From positions 1-64,000 of the forward strand of contig CAJGCP010000004.1 of the NCBI GenBank assembly GCA_904501885.1: a DNA stretch of 64,000 bases, given 5' to 3'. This stretch comes from an uncultured Acetatifactor sp. GTDB lineage: Bacteria; Bacillota; Clostridia; Lachnospirales; Lachnospiraceae. Positions 15,531 to 24,504 of the stretch are shown here, piece after piece. The translations under genes were made by a program, and so were the position numbers. Position 1 is the first letter of the stretch; every line of letters begins with the position of its first letter. The notes under the pieces were generated by a model. That model was not told the origin of the DNA, did not search any database, and saw nothing but the letters and a program-made list of their open reading frames with translations.

Positions 15531-17036
15531 TCACTTCTTCCAGAAGAACAGCCAGTCAGCCACTCTCTGGGGAAGCCCGGGATCCATATCCGCCATTGCA
15601 GATTCACCGGTGGTGAAGAACAGCAGTGCAGCCACAATGCACGCACCTACGCAAGCCAAACTAACCACCCAATTCAGCCTCTTGTATTTCTTCTCATCTG
15701 CATCCATAAAGATACGGCAGATACCGAACATCATCAAAATTCCCAGCATAAAAGCAAAGTCTGTGGTATATCTGCGATGTTCAAAGGGTGCCCATCTGGA
15801 CTGCATCAGGATAATAATCAAAACTGCCGCAATCACGGAAGCGCCAAACCCTTTTACAAAGGTTTCCGCTCCCTTCTGTTGTTTCACAGAACGGAATGCC
15901 GCTCCACCCAGCAATAAAATGGGGAACAACACCAACATGCCATCTTCGTGAATATAAGGAAACTTATCGCTGACATCCGTGTACTTCACAAAGTAGAACA
16001 AGAAATCATTCAGATATCCTGCCAACCACCCGGGACCAAACATTGGCTTATCATCCATATAAAAGCTCTGGTCTACGAGGGTCAACTGGTATGTCTGACC
16101 AAACTCAAAGGGATTGTCAAATCTCACATAGTTGTAAATCATCAGCAGAATTGCTGTAATCACATAGGGCAGTGCAAACGCTGCCACGATTTTTCCTATT
16201 TCCTTCCAGGAATAAACTATCTTGCCCTTTTCTTTGCCAAAAAACATAGCATAGTTCTCTTTCACATAATGAACAATCATCGGTATGTACAGCAGACTGA
16301 TAAAGCCAATGGTGGGTCTGCAACCAAACACTAAGGCGCTAAAGGATGCGCCCAACGCAGCATGCAAAATAGTTTTCTTAAATTCCGTATCCACCACAAA
16401 TGCCTTGAAGCAAAAATACACGCCCCACACTGCCATACACACGCCACTGGTGATTGCCGTACAATACAGGGACGGATACTTCACTGCATACCACAAACTG
16501 ATAAAGGATACCGCACAGGAAGTGCACAAATAGGTAGCCAATGGAAGTTTCGGCGCATATTTCTTATAAATGGCATAGAATAGCGCGAACAATCCTACGA
16601 TGGCACCCACCGCCATAATCTGGGTACAATCCGTACTGGTCACATAGATTCCCAAAAGACGCAGGGGAATACAAACTAAAAATACCGGCACAATGCCAAA
16701 ATACATATAGTAGTGGCCATCATAGTACGCATGATCAAACTCATAGGCCACGCCATTGGCCTCGCGCTGGCCACGGTCGTAAGGATTTTCCAACTCTAAC
16801 AATTTGGGATCCACATCATAATCCATATACAGATGTCCGGAAAGAATGGCATCTGTCATCTTCTCGTATTGACCGTGATGTCCCCAGCTGGCTTCGTTCC
16901 ACACCCAGTTCAAGGACATGGGCTTGGTCACAGCAATACACGCTAATATCATTACCACCAGGGTAATCCACTGCGCTTTATTTAACTTAATATCTTTGAA
17001 CCCTTTTTTCTTAGCTACCGCTTTTGTCTTTTTCAT
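15531..17036 (-). CDS. Polytopic membrane protein, GT-C glycosyltransferase-like
   Basis: This 501-residue protein starts at the ATG at 17036, just after AGGGGGAGCC; an in-frame ATG 12 codons earlier has a weaker site. A basic N-terminal tail is followed by about ten membrane helices. The first extracytoplasmic loop (about residues 45-110) is long and rich in Asp, Tyr and His, with NPYDRGQREANG, YEFDHAYYDGHYYMYFGI and acidic residues near the membrane, as in GT-C enzymes that use polyprenyl-phosphate sugars. I cannot assign a GT family or substrate. No partner glycosyltransferase is adjacent; tRNA genes flank it on both sides. Confidence 0.6.
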   Translation of the reverse strand: MKKTKAVAKKKGFKDIKLNKAQWITLVVMILACIAVTKPMSLNWVWNEASWGHHGQYEKMTDAILSGHLYMDYDVDPKLLELENPYDRGQREANGVAYEFDHAYYDGHYYMYFGIVPVFLVCIPLRLLGIYVTSTDCTQIMAVGAIVGLFALFYAIYKKYAPKLPLATYLCTSCAVSFISLWYAVKYPSLYCTAITSGVCMAVWGVYFCFKAFVVDTEFKKTILHAALGASFSALVFGCRPTIGFISLLYIPMIVHYVKENYAMFFGKEKGKIVYSWKEIGKIVAAFALPYVITAILLMIYNYVRFDNPFEFGQTYQLTLVDQSFYMDDKPMFGPGWLAGYLNDFLFYFVKYTDVSDKFPYIHEDGMLVLFPILLLGGAAFRSVKQQKGAETFVKGFGASVIAAVLIIILMQSRWAPFEHRRYTTDFAFMLGILMMFGICRIFMDADEKKYKRLNWVVSLACVGACIVAALLFFTTGESAMADMDPGLPQRVADWLFFWKK

Positions 17037-17089
17037 GGCTCCCCCTTGTGAGTGTCCATTTACAAGTTGCATTTCTTATAGTAGAAAAA

Positions 17090-17112
17090 AGAACCTTGTC
17101 TCTCAAGGTTCT
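17090..17112 (-). terminator. Terminator of the tRNA-Gly/tRNA-Phe unit
   Basis: Minus-strand AGAACCTTG, 5-base loop, CAAGGTTCT, then TTTTTTC: a strong intrinsic terminator 7 bp past the second tRNA. Confidence 0.85.
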
Positions 17113-17119
17113 CTCCAAA

Positions 17120-17190
17120 AGCGGGTGATGGGAATCGAACCCACGTATCTAGCTTGGAAGGCTAGTGTTCTACCATTGAACTACACCCGC
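17120..17190 (-). tRNA. tRNA-Gly (anticodon TCC)
   Basis: Acceptor GCGGGTG/CACCCGC, anticodon stem CTAGC/GCTAG around loop CTTCCAA (TCC), T-arm GTGGG-TTCGATT-CCCAT. CCA is not encoded. It is transcribed after tRNA-Phe. Confidence 0.95.
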
Positions 17191-17234
17191 GTATATATGA
17201 ATCGCATTCGGTTGACTGGCAACCTCCTGCGAAG

Positions 17235-17307
<73 letters not shown>

Positions 17308-17341
17308 CAGTAACGTAAATCCTTGCGTCACAACATGGATT

Positions 17342-17370
17342 ATTTTACACGGAATTAAATTAACTGTCAA
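17342..17370 (-). promoter_or_regulatory. Promoter of tRNA-Phe/tRNA-Gly unit
   Basis: Minus-strand TTGACA (17370-17365), 17 bp, TAAAAT (17347-17342), about 35 bp before tRNA-Phe. Confidence 0.7.
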
Positions 17371-17435
17371 TACTTATTTAGAAAAATTTATTCGTTCTCT
17401 TCGTGTTGCCCGAAAATCCATTGGGGAAAAAGCAA

Positions 17436-17463
17436 CCCCGGAACAACACTGATTGTCCCGGGG
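17436..17463 (-). terminator. Terminator of the DUF3048 lipoprotein gene
   Basis: Minus-strand CCCCGGGACAA and TTGTTCCGGGG form an 11-bp stem (one G-U) with loop TCAGTG, followed by TTGCTTTTT. Confidence 0.85.
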
Positions 17464-17478
17464 ATTTTGGTTTAGAAA

Positions 17479-18660
17479 TTATTCATAAGAAATATACTCT
17501 GCATAATCGTCCCAAATCAGACAAATCCATGTCTTACCCTGATTGAACACGATTTCATCGCCATTCTCATCGTAGAACATGTTGGGAGAATAATCATCCT
17601 TGCGCTTCCAGCTACCTTCAATTACCTTACCATTGGTAAAGATATATGCATCGCCCTTACCATGCACTTCGAACGCCATATAGTCTTTCTCTACAGGCTC
17701 GTGCACTTCGCCATGGCAAATCTTGAAAATAACATTGGATACTGCCAACTGCTCATCATTGTACTCATCTATCTGCGCATCACCATACTGATAACGGTAG
17801 TAAAGACGGGTCTTGTCGTCATATTTAAAGTGTGCTCTGTTGGTGCCGTATCCACCCTTATTGGATGTATTTCCGCCGGGATAAATCTCGGTTGCATCTT
17901 CATAAGAATCATAAGTTGCCGCATACCCTTCGTCTGCAAAAGTAAATGCCTGCTCGAAACGATTGTGTGCTTCGTAGGTTTTCTTGTATTTCAGACGATT
18001 CACTGCGTCATTGTAACCATCAATAAACAAATATCCGGTAAACTCTGTGGAATAGCCGGGTCTGGAAACACGACCAAACGCCTCGGATGCTGCCACATCA
18101 ATACCATATACGGCCTGACTGATATTGTCCACTCTGGTGGTGTTAATAACAGGACCTACAAAGGGAACTGCCAGACCCCAATTGACATAGATGGAATCAT
18201 ATGCCATGGACTCATACAAATAATAATCACGGGCACTGCGGACGGGTCCGATTTTTTCCAAATTATCGTAATCCTCGAAGATACCCATCAGACGGGTAAT
18301 ACGTCCTTCTACAGGTGCCTCGAAAATAATACTCGCCTGAGAAATACCATACTGGGGAAGCGCGGGGGTATTATTAGGAATCATAACCGCCATATTTCTG
18401 CGCTCTACCACATCTGCATCTTTCCACTCACCGGTAAGGTAACTCTGCATCATGCCATCTTTTTCCACTCTGTCGGTGATATAATTTGTCTCACCACCGG
18501 GAACCAAAGTGGGAATCGGCTTGTCCGTAGGTTCGGGGGTGGGCACCTCTTCTTCAAATTCTACCGAATTAATTGTTACGATAGGAGATTCCATATCACC
18601 ACAACCGCTCAACGCAAACACCATACCTGCCACCAGGACCGTTAATATAATCTTTTTCAT
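17479..18660 (-). CDS. DUF3048 (YerB-like) lipoprotein
   Basis: This 393-residue exported lipoprotein has a signal peptide MKKIILTVLVAGMVFALSGC with lipobox LSGC (Cys20). A Pro/Thr/Glu-rich linker (TPEPTDKPIPTLVP) is followed by the DUF3048 domain (about residues 85-390). Diagnostic segments are RRNMAVMIPNNTPALPQYGI, ASIIFEAPVEGRITRLMGIF and EKIGPVRSARDYYLYESMAYD. The fold is conserved in Firmicutes; the biochemical role is unknown to me, though envelope location is clear. It has its own terminator and no evident operon partner. Confidence 0.9.
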   Translation of the reverse strand: MKKIILTVLVAGMVFALSGCGDMESPIVTINSVEFEEEVPTPEPTDKPIPTLVPGGETNYITDRVEKDGMMQSYLTGEWKDADVVERRNMAVMIPNNTPALPQYGISQASIIFEAPVEGRITRLMGIFEDYDNLEKIGPVRSARDYYLYESMAYDSIYVNWGLAVPFVGPVINTTRVDNISQAVYGIDVAASEAFGRVSRPGYSTEFTGYLFIDGYNDAVNRLKYKKTYEAHNRFEQAFTFADEGYAATYDSYEDATEIYPGGNTSNKGGYGTNRAHFKYDDKTRLYYRYQYGDAQIDEYNDEQLAVSNVIFKICHGEVHEPVEKDYMAFEVHGKGDAYIFTNGKVIEGSWKRKDDYSPNMFYDENGDEIVFNQGKTWICLIWDDYAEYISYE

Positions 18661-18762
18661 AATTATCCCTTTCTATTGTGTTAATACAAGTCTATTGTAT
18701 TCCTATCAGGGTCTTTTGTCTAATTAAAGTATATTTAATAATTATTAAGATTTTCTTGTGGT

Positions 18763-20052
18763 TTAGTGTAAATGTACAGGATCCTTGGGGTCATTTATCT
18801 TTCTTGCACTGGTTCTTCCCTCGGGCTTGATTTCGCCTGCTGCCATCAGGGACTTCTTGGTCAATGTAGGACCAATCAATTCATATACCAGCACACTGAA
18901 CAAAATGACGTTTCTGATAATTGCTCCATCTGAAAGATTTGCTGCTGTCAAAGACATCCCCAAAGCCACGCCTGCCTGGGGAAACAGGGTAATACCGAGA
19001 TTTTTCACAATCTTTTCATTACACTTGGTTGCCTTACAGGTTGCATATGCACCAGTATACTTGCCGGCAGTTCTTGCAATGATATAAATTGCACCCACCA
19101 ACAGAATCAGAGGATTGCCCAAAATCTGCAAATCCAACTCTGCACCGGACAATACAAAGAACAGAATACTGATGGGTGCTGTCCATCTGTCCACGCGGTC
19201 CATCAATTCTTCGCTGGTTTCACAGACATTACAGAATATCGTACCCATCATCATACAGCTGAGCAACAGAGAAAGTCCACAGTGAACACCGCCGATTTCT
19301 CCTTTGATTGCAGAGATTCCAACCATCATAATAACGAATGCCACAGAAATCGACATACGTTTGCTTCTGGAATGGAAAAAGGTTTCCACAAAATTCAACA
19401 AAAATCCCATCAATGCACCAATACCTAAGGACAATACAATCTCTATCAGCGGTTCAATTACCATACCTGTCACACTGATACTGCCCGCCTCAATGGCATT
19501 GGCAATTCCGTAAGAAACTGCAAACAACACCAGGCCAACTGCATCGTCGATGGCAACCACCATCATCAATAATTTGGTCAAAGGACCATGGGCTTTGTAC
19601 TGCTTAACTACCATTAAAGTAGCCGCCGGTGCGGTTGCTGATGCAATAGCACCTAACACAATTGCGGAAGACAGGGACAACAGATGGGGGAACGCCAAAT
19701 GCAATCCAATCAAAACCACATCAACCAATGCAGTAGTAATTACCGCCTGTCCGATACCAATAGCAATTGCTTGTTTTCCCATAGATTTTAACTGGGACAG
19801 ACGGAACTCGTTACCAATGGTAAAAGCAATGAATCCCATCGCTGCCTGAGACAGGGCGTTCAACCCCTCTACCTGGTGCAATGTGTTAAATCCTAGGCCC
19901 GGAACTCCTAATGAGCCAATCACATAGGGCCCTAACAAAAGTCCTGCCACCAAATATGCGGTAACTGCAGGAAGATTCAATATTTTTGCAACTCTTGATA
20001 ACAACAGTCCTCCTATGATAGCAAGGGCTAAACTGATGAATAAAACTTGCAT
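18763..20052 (-). CDS. CPA2-family cation:proton antiporter (Kef/NapA type)
   Basis: This 429-residue integral membrane protein has about 12-13 helices in the Na_H_Exchanger domain. Typical features are NLPAVTAYLVAGLLLGPYVIG in the second helix, GFIAFTIGNEFRLSQLK, the unwound-helix segment SATAPAATLMVVKQYKAHGPLTK, and the ion-binding MMVVAIDDAVGLVLFAV, which carries two adjacent Asp (often D-D or N-D in the family). There is no C-terminal RCK/TrkA-N domain, so it is a bare transporter. It probably exchanges Na+ or K+ for H+. The 40 C-terminal residues form a charged cytosolic tail. No operon partner overlaps it. Confidence 0.9.
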   Translation of the reverse strand: MQVLFISLALAIIGGLLLSRVAKILNLPAVTAYLVAGLLLGPYVIGSLGVPGLGFNTLHQVEGLNALSQAAMGFIAFTIGNEFRLSQLKSMGKQAIAIGIGQAVITTALVDVVLIGLHLAFPHLLSLSSAIVLGAIASATAPAATLMVVKQYKAHGPLTKLLMMVVAIDDAVGLVLFAVSYGIANAIEAGSISVTGMVIEPLIEIVLSLGIGALMGFLLNFVETFFHSRSKRMSISVAFVIMMVGISAIKGEIGGVHCGLSLLLSCMMMGTIFCNVCETSEELMDRVDRWTAPISILFFVLSGAELDLQILGNPLILLVGAIYIIARTAGKYTGAYATCKATKCNEKIVKNLGITLFPQAGVALGMSLTAANLSDGAIIRNVILFSVLVYELIGPTLTKKSLMAAGEIKPEGRTSARKINDPKDPVHLH

Positions 20053-20138
20053 AATCTTTACCTCTTTTTATATGTATTCGTAGAACAAAAACATATCAAA
20101 TATAGCACTCTGTCTTACAATAATCAAGGGGTTTTTCC

Positions 20139-21719
20139 CTAATTTTCAGCATTTATTTTATCTTTTCCTGAAATGAACTTTCGGACAACAGATAAAAATG
20201 TCTTTGCCGCTGTAGGAATCCTTCGCATCATATAATCCACCGCCACAGCATACATAGGCACCAACATCAAGAAATAGGGCATCACATACCTGGGTTTGGA
20301 TTCCCACAACATACTGAAAATAAACCCTCCGAACACAGCAATCAAAAGTACATATTTGTCTTCGTTCTTCAGCCCCTTTCTGTCTGCCAGCAACAGGAAG
20401 AAAATACTGCCATACATAAATAATTGATATATCTTCATAAACCCTTGCAGCAATACATCCATTTTAGGACCACCATAAATAGACACCGCCAAGGGCTTTA
20501 ACTCTCCATTAAAACGGAAATTCATAATCCGGGCCTGATACATGGGCGCGTTCCACTGATAATTCATCTTTCTCTGATAAAAATTCAGGGCATATCCGGG
20601 ATTTTCTGCAAATTCCTGCAGTCTGGCTTTGTAATCCACCATCGCCTTTTCCGTGGCTATTTTAGGGTTACAGCCATTCTGTGTAAAAGAGTCCAGCGCA
20701 TAGGCGTTATACCAGCCGGGATTGCCATCCTTATCATTGGTTCCCATGACAAGATACAAAGACGCCGGGATTCCTTTCAAAGAGGTATCCCTCACCCCCG
20801 CATAGGTCAGATTCAACGCTCCCTGCAATAAGAGGACGCCCGCAATAACACTGCATCCGGTCACCAAAACCTGCCATTTGAATTTGCCCAACAACTTCAC
20901 CAGCGCCACAATCACAAGTGCTATGACTAGAATCAAAGTATTCTTCCGCAACTGTACCATCAGTCCCGCAGCAACCCCCAGTCCGATTGCCTTCGGGATG
21001 CTAAATTTATCCAAACAGGACAGCAAAAGCCAAGTAGCCAATAGTCCCACCGCTGTGGAAGGCAAGTCGCCATATACATAAGGAATATACAAATACATGG
21101 GGGCACAACACAGCGCAAACAAAAGATAATAAAACTCCGCCTTGTGGTTTTTATTGGTCAAGTGTCTCACGATCATACACCCGGACAGCACAAGCACCGG
21201 TACCAGCAACGCAGAAAAATACTGGAACGCCCTGTAATTCATATCTCCAAACCAACTGAACAAAATGCGTAGCAGTGTCACAATACCCAGCTGCTGAGGG
21301 TATACCGTCAAATAACTGATTTCTTGAATGCCCTCATAATTGTCGTGATTAAAGGCCATGGCGTAATCGCAAATGGTAAACTGGTCCGCTACGGGGTAAT
21401 TAGGCGCCGCCGTGACCCACCAGATGCTGAAAGCACCTACAAATACACAGGCTGCCGCCAAAAGCAGATTGGGATGAATCTTGTACAAAAACAGGTCATA
21501 GGCTTTTCCCACGATAAACAGCACTACAATTGCCGCCAACACTTTGACCGCATTCAAAAAGAAAGAATCCTGCTGCCAAAGGACAAATTCAGAGGGTGTC
21601 CCGATGATTTGCTCTTTCCCTGTACCAAACATACCATTGATAAAAAGGGTAAAGAAAAGCACCAGTGCCATATAATGAAAGATTTTCGTCAATCTGTTTT
21701 CTATCGTAGGTTTTTGCAT
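20139..21719 (-). CDS. Polytopic membrane protein, GT-C (PMT/ArnT-like) glycosyltransferase
   Basis: This 526-residue protein starts at the ATG at 21719 with AGGTGGAG five bases upstream; a GTG three codons earlier is the alternative. It has about 11-12 membrane helices. The first large external loop has APNYPVADQFTICDYAMAF with acidic residues near the membrane, followed by VYPQQLGIVTLLRILFSWFGDMNYRAFQYFSAL, an arrangement seen in GT-C enzymes of the GT39/GT83 type that take sugars from polyprenyl phosphate. A C-terminal helix pair (ESKPRYVMPYFLMLVPMYAVAVDYM) carries the PRY motif also common there. Acceptor and donor are unknown. No cell-wall gene cluster surrounds it. Confidence 0.65.
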   Translation of the reverse strand: MQKPTIENRLTKIFHYMALVLFFTLFINGMFGTGKEQIIGTPSEFVLWQQDSFFLNAVKVLAAIVVLFIVGKAYDLFLYKIHPNLLLAAACVFVGAFSIWWVTAAPNYPVADQFTICDYAMAFNHDNYEGIQEISYLTVYPQQLGIVTLLRILFSWFGDMNYRAFQYFSALLVPVLVLSGCMIVRHLTNKNHKAEFYYLLFALCCAPMYLYIPYVYGDLPSTAVGLLATWLLLSCLDKFSIPKAIGLGVAAGLMVQLRKNTLILVIALVIVALVKLLGKFKWQVLVTGCSVIAGVLLLQGALNLTYAGVRDTSLKGIPASLYLVMGTNDKDGNPGWYNAYALDSFTQNGCNPKIATEKAMVDYKARLQEFAENPGYALNFYQRKMNYQWNAPMYQARIMNFRFNGELKPLAVSIYGGPKMDVLLQGFMKIYQLFMYGSIFFLLLADRKGLKNEDKYVLLIAVFGGFIFSMLWESKPRYVMPYFLMLVPMYAVAVDYMMRRIPTAAKTFLSVVRKFISGKDKINAEN

Positions 21720-21814
21720 ATACTCCACCTGCTTTTTGCATTTTTCACTATTTTAACACATTTCTGTAAAATAGGAAACTGCGATTATCAGGTTCCCCTC
21801 CAACACACAAAAAA

Positions 21815-21839
21815 AGAGCCGATGCTTAGCATCAGCTCT
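21815..21839 (-). terminator. Terminator of tRNA-Tyr/tRNA-Leu unit
   Basis: Minus-strand AGAGC-T-GATGC, loop TAA, GCATC-G-GCTCT, then TTTTTTT. The 10-bp stem with one mismatch lies 12 bp past tRNA-Leu. Confidence 0.8.
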
Positions 21840-21851
21840 TTTTGTTTCCAA

Positions 21852-21935
21852 TGCCGGCGACCGGACTTGAACCGGTACGGGGTTGCCCCCGAGGGATTTT
21901 AAGTCCCTTGCGTCTGCCTATTCCGCCACGCCGGC
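21852..21935 (-). tRNA. tRNA-Leu (anticodon TAA)
   Basis: Acceptor GCCGGCG/CGCCGGC, anticodon stem AGGGA/TCCCT around loop CTTAAAA (TAA), long variable arm CGGGGGCAACCCCG typical of class II tRNAs, discriminator A. Confidence 0.95.
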
Positions 21936-21938
21936 ATA

Positions 21939-22020
21939 TGGATGGAGGTGGATTCGAACCACCGAAGCAATTTGCAGCAGATTTACAGTCTGTCCCCTTT
22001 GGCCACTCGGGAATCCATCC
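21939..22020 (-). tRNA. tRNA-Tyr (anticodon GTA)
   Basis: Acceptor GGATGGA/TCCATCC, anticodon loop CTGTAAA (GTA), extended variable arm as in bacterial tRNA-Tyr, discriminator A. It lies three bases upstream of tRNA-Leu in the same unit. Confidence 0.95.
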
Positions 22021-22044
22021 ATGCGTCAGTTGCCTGACTGAAAA

Positions 22045-22073
22045 ATCATAGCATAAAGAACCATAAAATGCAA
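22045..22073 (-). promoter_or_regulatory. Promoter of tRNA-Tyr/tRNA-Leu unit
   Basis: Minus-strand TTGCAT (22073-22068), 17 bp, TATGAT (22050-22045), 25 bp before tRNA-Tyr and just past the GH13 stop. Confidence 0.6.
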
Positions 22074-22087
22074 GTCCAAACAACGAA

Positions 22088-24181
22088 TTAATTTACAACC
22101 CGCAGTACCATTGCGCTGGTGGCAGGAAGTTGCACCGTCACCCGGCCATCAATAATCGGATATTCAGCACCTTCCATCACATATCCTTCTTCGCCTGTCT
22201 GCACCAGCACCTTCACACGTCCACTTTGAGGTGCACCAACTTCCCACACGGAAATGGTCTTTTCTATCTCCCAATCGTTGTTATTGATTAACACAACACT
22301 GATATCTTTACCTGCAAAACGTCCATAGGATAAAAATCCTTTGTCCCCCGTCATGGGTTTTAAGGAACCCGTTTTGAATTCCGGATATTCCTTGTGCATA
22401 CGGATCATATCCTTATGGAATTGTATCAACTCCATATCTTCCCTGCCCCAAGGATAGGTTCTTCGATTGTCCGGATCGGTAAATCCACACACTCCGGCCT
22501 CATCCCCGTAATACAGAGTGGGGGCCCCCGGCCAGGTCATTTGCATCACCACAGCCTCTCTAAAAATCCCTTTGCGCACACCCTCCCGGGCTGCATCTGT
22601 GCCCAACGTAGCGGCTCTTCCCACTTTACCGTTAGTTCTGGTCAGGAAACGGGAATGATCGTGATTGGAAAGTTCATTCATGGCCACCTGCAAACTGGGA
22701 TTGCTGAAGCTGGCATTATGATAGTGCATGGCCTGCCAAAAATAGTCCGCATCCCCTTTTAACTCAAGCCTGCTGCCATCACTGTGTTTTTCCATGCCGG
22801 TCAAAAACCAAGTCACCGGTTCCATGAAGGCATCATAATTCATCACCGAATCCCATTCGTCGCCCTGCAACCATTCCTTGGTGCTGCCATAATGCTCTGC
22901 CAAGATCAAAGCTTCCGGATTGGCTTCCTTCACCGCTTTGCGGAATTCCTTCCAGAAAAAGTGATTAAACTCCCTGCTGTGCCCCAGATCCGCCGCCACA
23001 TCCAAGCGCCATCCGTCTACATGAAAAGGCGCCGAAATCCATTTCTTTGCTATCTTCATCACATAGCGACATAGCTTCTCTGACTCTTCGTAGTTTAACT
23101 TAGGAAGGGTGGCGTGATTCCACCAGCCATCGTAGCTACCATTGTAAGGCCATCCCTCCACATCTTTGAAATCAAAATAACTTCTGTAGACACTGTCCTC
23201 ACTCACATAAGCACCCTTTTCGTAGCCTTGTGCATCTTCATAGATACGCTCTCTGTCCAGCCACTTATTGAAAGAGCCGCAATGGTTAAACACGCCGTCC
23301 AATATCACGCGTATTCCTCTTTTGTGTGCTTCCTCTACCAATTTGGCAAAAAGTGCATTACCGGCTTCCAAATTCTCTTTGCTCGTCACACGATTTTTAT
23401 ACAAGGTAGCAAACCGGTTTTCCTTCTCTCCCTTAGGAAGCAATTCTCCCTGGTCGCTCAGGATTTTGCCCAGATGGGGGTCAATATAATCATAATCCTG
23501 ACTATCATATTTGTGATTGGAGGGAGATACAAACAAAGGGTTAAAGTAGATGACTTCCACCCCCAGGTCCTGCAGATAATCTAGTTTATCCATCACACCC
23601 TGCAAATCTCCACCATAAAACTGGCGCACATCCATTTCCGCAGGGGGACGATTCCAATCCTCTACCCGCTCCACCAATTCGTTGATGTAGCAGTACTCGC
23701 CTGTCAGCACATCGTTGGAAGGGTCTCCATTGCAAAACCGATCCGTATAAATCTGATACATAACTGCACCCTTGGCCCAGGCAGGAGTTTTAAATCCGGG
23801 AAGGATAACAAACCGATAGGTATCATCCGGGGTATCCACCACACCTCTGGTGTCGTAATAGAGGGTTCCCTCCGAGGTATTGATCTCGAAATAATAGGAA
23901 AAGCGCTCCGTCCCCAAAGTCACTTGGCAACTGTAATAATCAAATGTATCGGAATTACAACCGCTTCCCTGATTTGCACACTCGACAGAAAGCTCTTCCA
24001 TTCTATTCAAAGGGATTCGCTGGCCGCGACGGATAAGACAAATTCCTTCCACGCCCTGTTTCGGTGCGCGCATTTTTATGGTGACTTCTTCATATTTCTC
24101 CGGCTCTCCGGGGAAAATAAAATTCTGTGTTGTATCGCTAAAAAAAGCGTCGCAAAATGCACTGCTTTGCCTATTTAACAT
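22088..24181 (-). CDS. GH13 alpha-amylase-family enzyme (neopullulanase/cyclomaltodextrinase type)
   Basis: This 697-residue cytosolic enzyme hydrolyses alpha-1,4 (and possibly alpha-1,6) glucans. An N-terminal beta-sandwich (about 1-130) resembles the CBM34-type domain of neopullulanases, followed by the catalytic barrel starting at WAKGAVMYQIYTDRFCNGDP. GH13 conserved regions are present: DGVFNH (295-300), HVDGWRLDVAADLG with nucleophile D394, ALILAEHYG with acid/base E429, and LSNHDHSRF with D508. A C-terminal beta domain ends the protein. No signal peptide is seen, so it likely acts on imported maltodextrins or storage glucan. GGGAGAG lies about eight bases before the ATG. It is a single gene between tRNAs and the PTPS-related operon. 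Confidence 0.92.
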   Translation of the reverse strand: MLNRQSSAFCDAFFSDTTQNFIFPGEPEKYEEVTIKMRAPKQGVEGICLIRRGQRIPLNRMEELSVECANQGSGCNSDTFDYYSCQVTLGTERFSYYFEINTSEGTLYYDTRGVVDTPDDTYRFVILPGFKTPAWAKGAVMYQIYTDRFCNGDPSNDVLTGEYCYINELVERVEDWNRPPAEMDVRQFYGGDLQGVMDKLDYLQDLGVEVIYFNPLFVSPSNHKYDSQDYDYIDPHLGKILSDQGELLPKGEKENRFATLYKNRVTSKENLEAGNALFAKLVEEAHKRGIRVILDGVFNHCGSFNKWLDRERIYEDAQGYEKGAYVSEDSVYRSYFDFKDVEGWPYNGSYDGWWNHATLPKLNYEESEKLCRYVMKIAKKWISAPFHVDGWRLDVAADLGHSREFNHFFWKEFRKAVKEANPEALILAEHYGSTKEWLQGDEWDSVMNYDAFMEPVTWFLTGMEKHSDGSRLELKGDADYFWQAMHYHNASFSNPSLQVAMNELSNHDHSRFLTRTNGKVGRAATLGTDAAREGVRKGIFREAVVMQMTWPGAPTLYYGDEAGVCGFTDPDNRRTYPWGREDMELIQFHKDMIRMHKEYPEFKTGSLKPMTGDKGFLSYGRFAGKDISVVLINNNDWEIEKTISVWEVGAPQSGRVKVLVQTGEEGYVMEGAEYPIIDGRVTVQLPATSAMVLRVVN

Positions 24182-24247
24182 CTATAACTCTCCCTTGCGT
24201 CCATAGGTTATCTGACGCTATCAATCTTTCATTTTTGTCTACCCTAT

Positions 24248-24276
24248 ATCTTACCCAAATCCGAAAAAAATGTAAA
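24248..24276 (-). promoter_or_regulatory. Candidate promoter of the GH13 gene
   Basis: Minus-strand TTTACA (24276-24271), 17 bp, TAAGAT (24253-24248), about 65 bp before the ATG. It overlaps the T-tract of the preceding terminator. Confidence 0.45.
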
Positions 24277-24283
24277 GAAAAAA

Positions 24284-24301
24284 GCAACCATCTCTGGTCG
24301 C
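24284..24301 (-). terminator. Terminator downstream of the ftsH/PTPS-related operon
   Basis: Minus-strand GCGACCA-GAGA-TGGTTGC followed by TTTTTTC; 7-bp stem with one G-U. Confidence 0.7.
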
Positions 24302-24504
24302 CTTTTAAGAAGGTATTTCTTCTTATGGGTATAGCAAAAAACTACATAATGTATTGGGGGGGTTACGTCTATTATAGTACCACCGCGCCCAAATTCTGCC
24401 AATTCCAATTTTGAACAAAGTTTATAAAAACGAGGGTCCGTTTTTGTGAATATTGCACAAATTGTGCCAATCCCGTTGCCTCAACAATCCTCCGGAATGA
24501 TTAC
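24302..24504. other. Noncoding stretch with a second weak hairpin
   Basis: This interval separates the last operon gene from its strong terminator. It contains AAAAACG-AGGGTC-CGTTTTT (24426-24445), a weak A/T stem that may be an additional terminator, and a G7 run near 24357. No coding frame or RNA gene is recognisable. Confidence 0.4.
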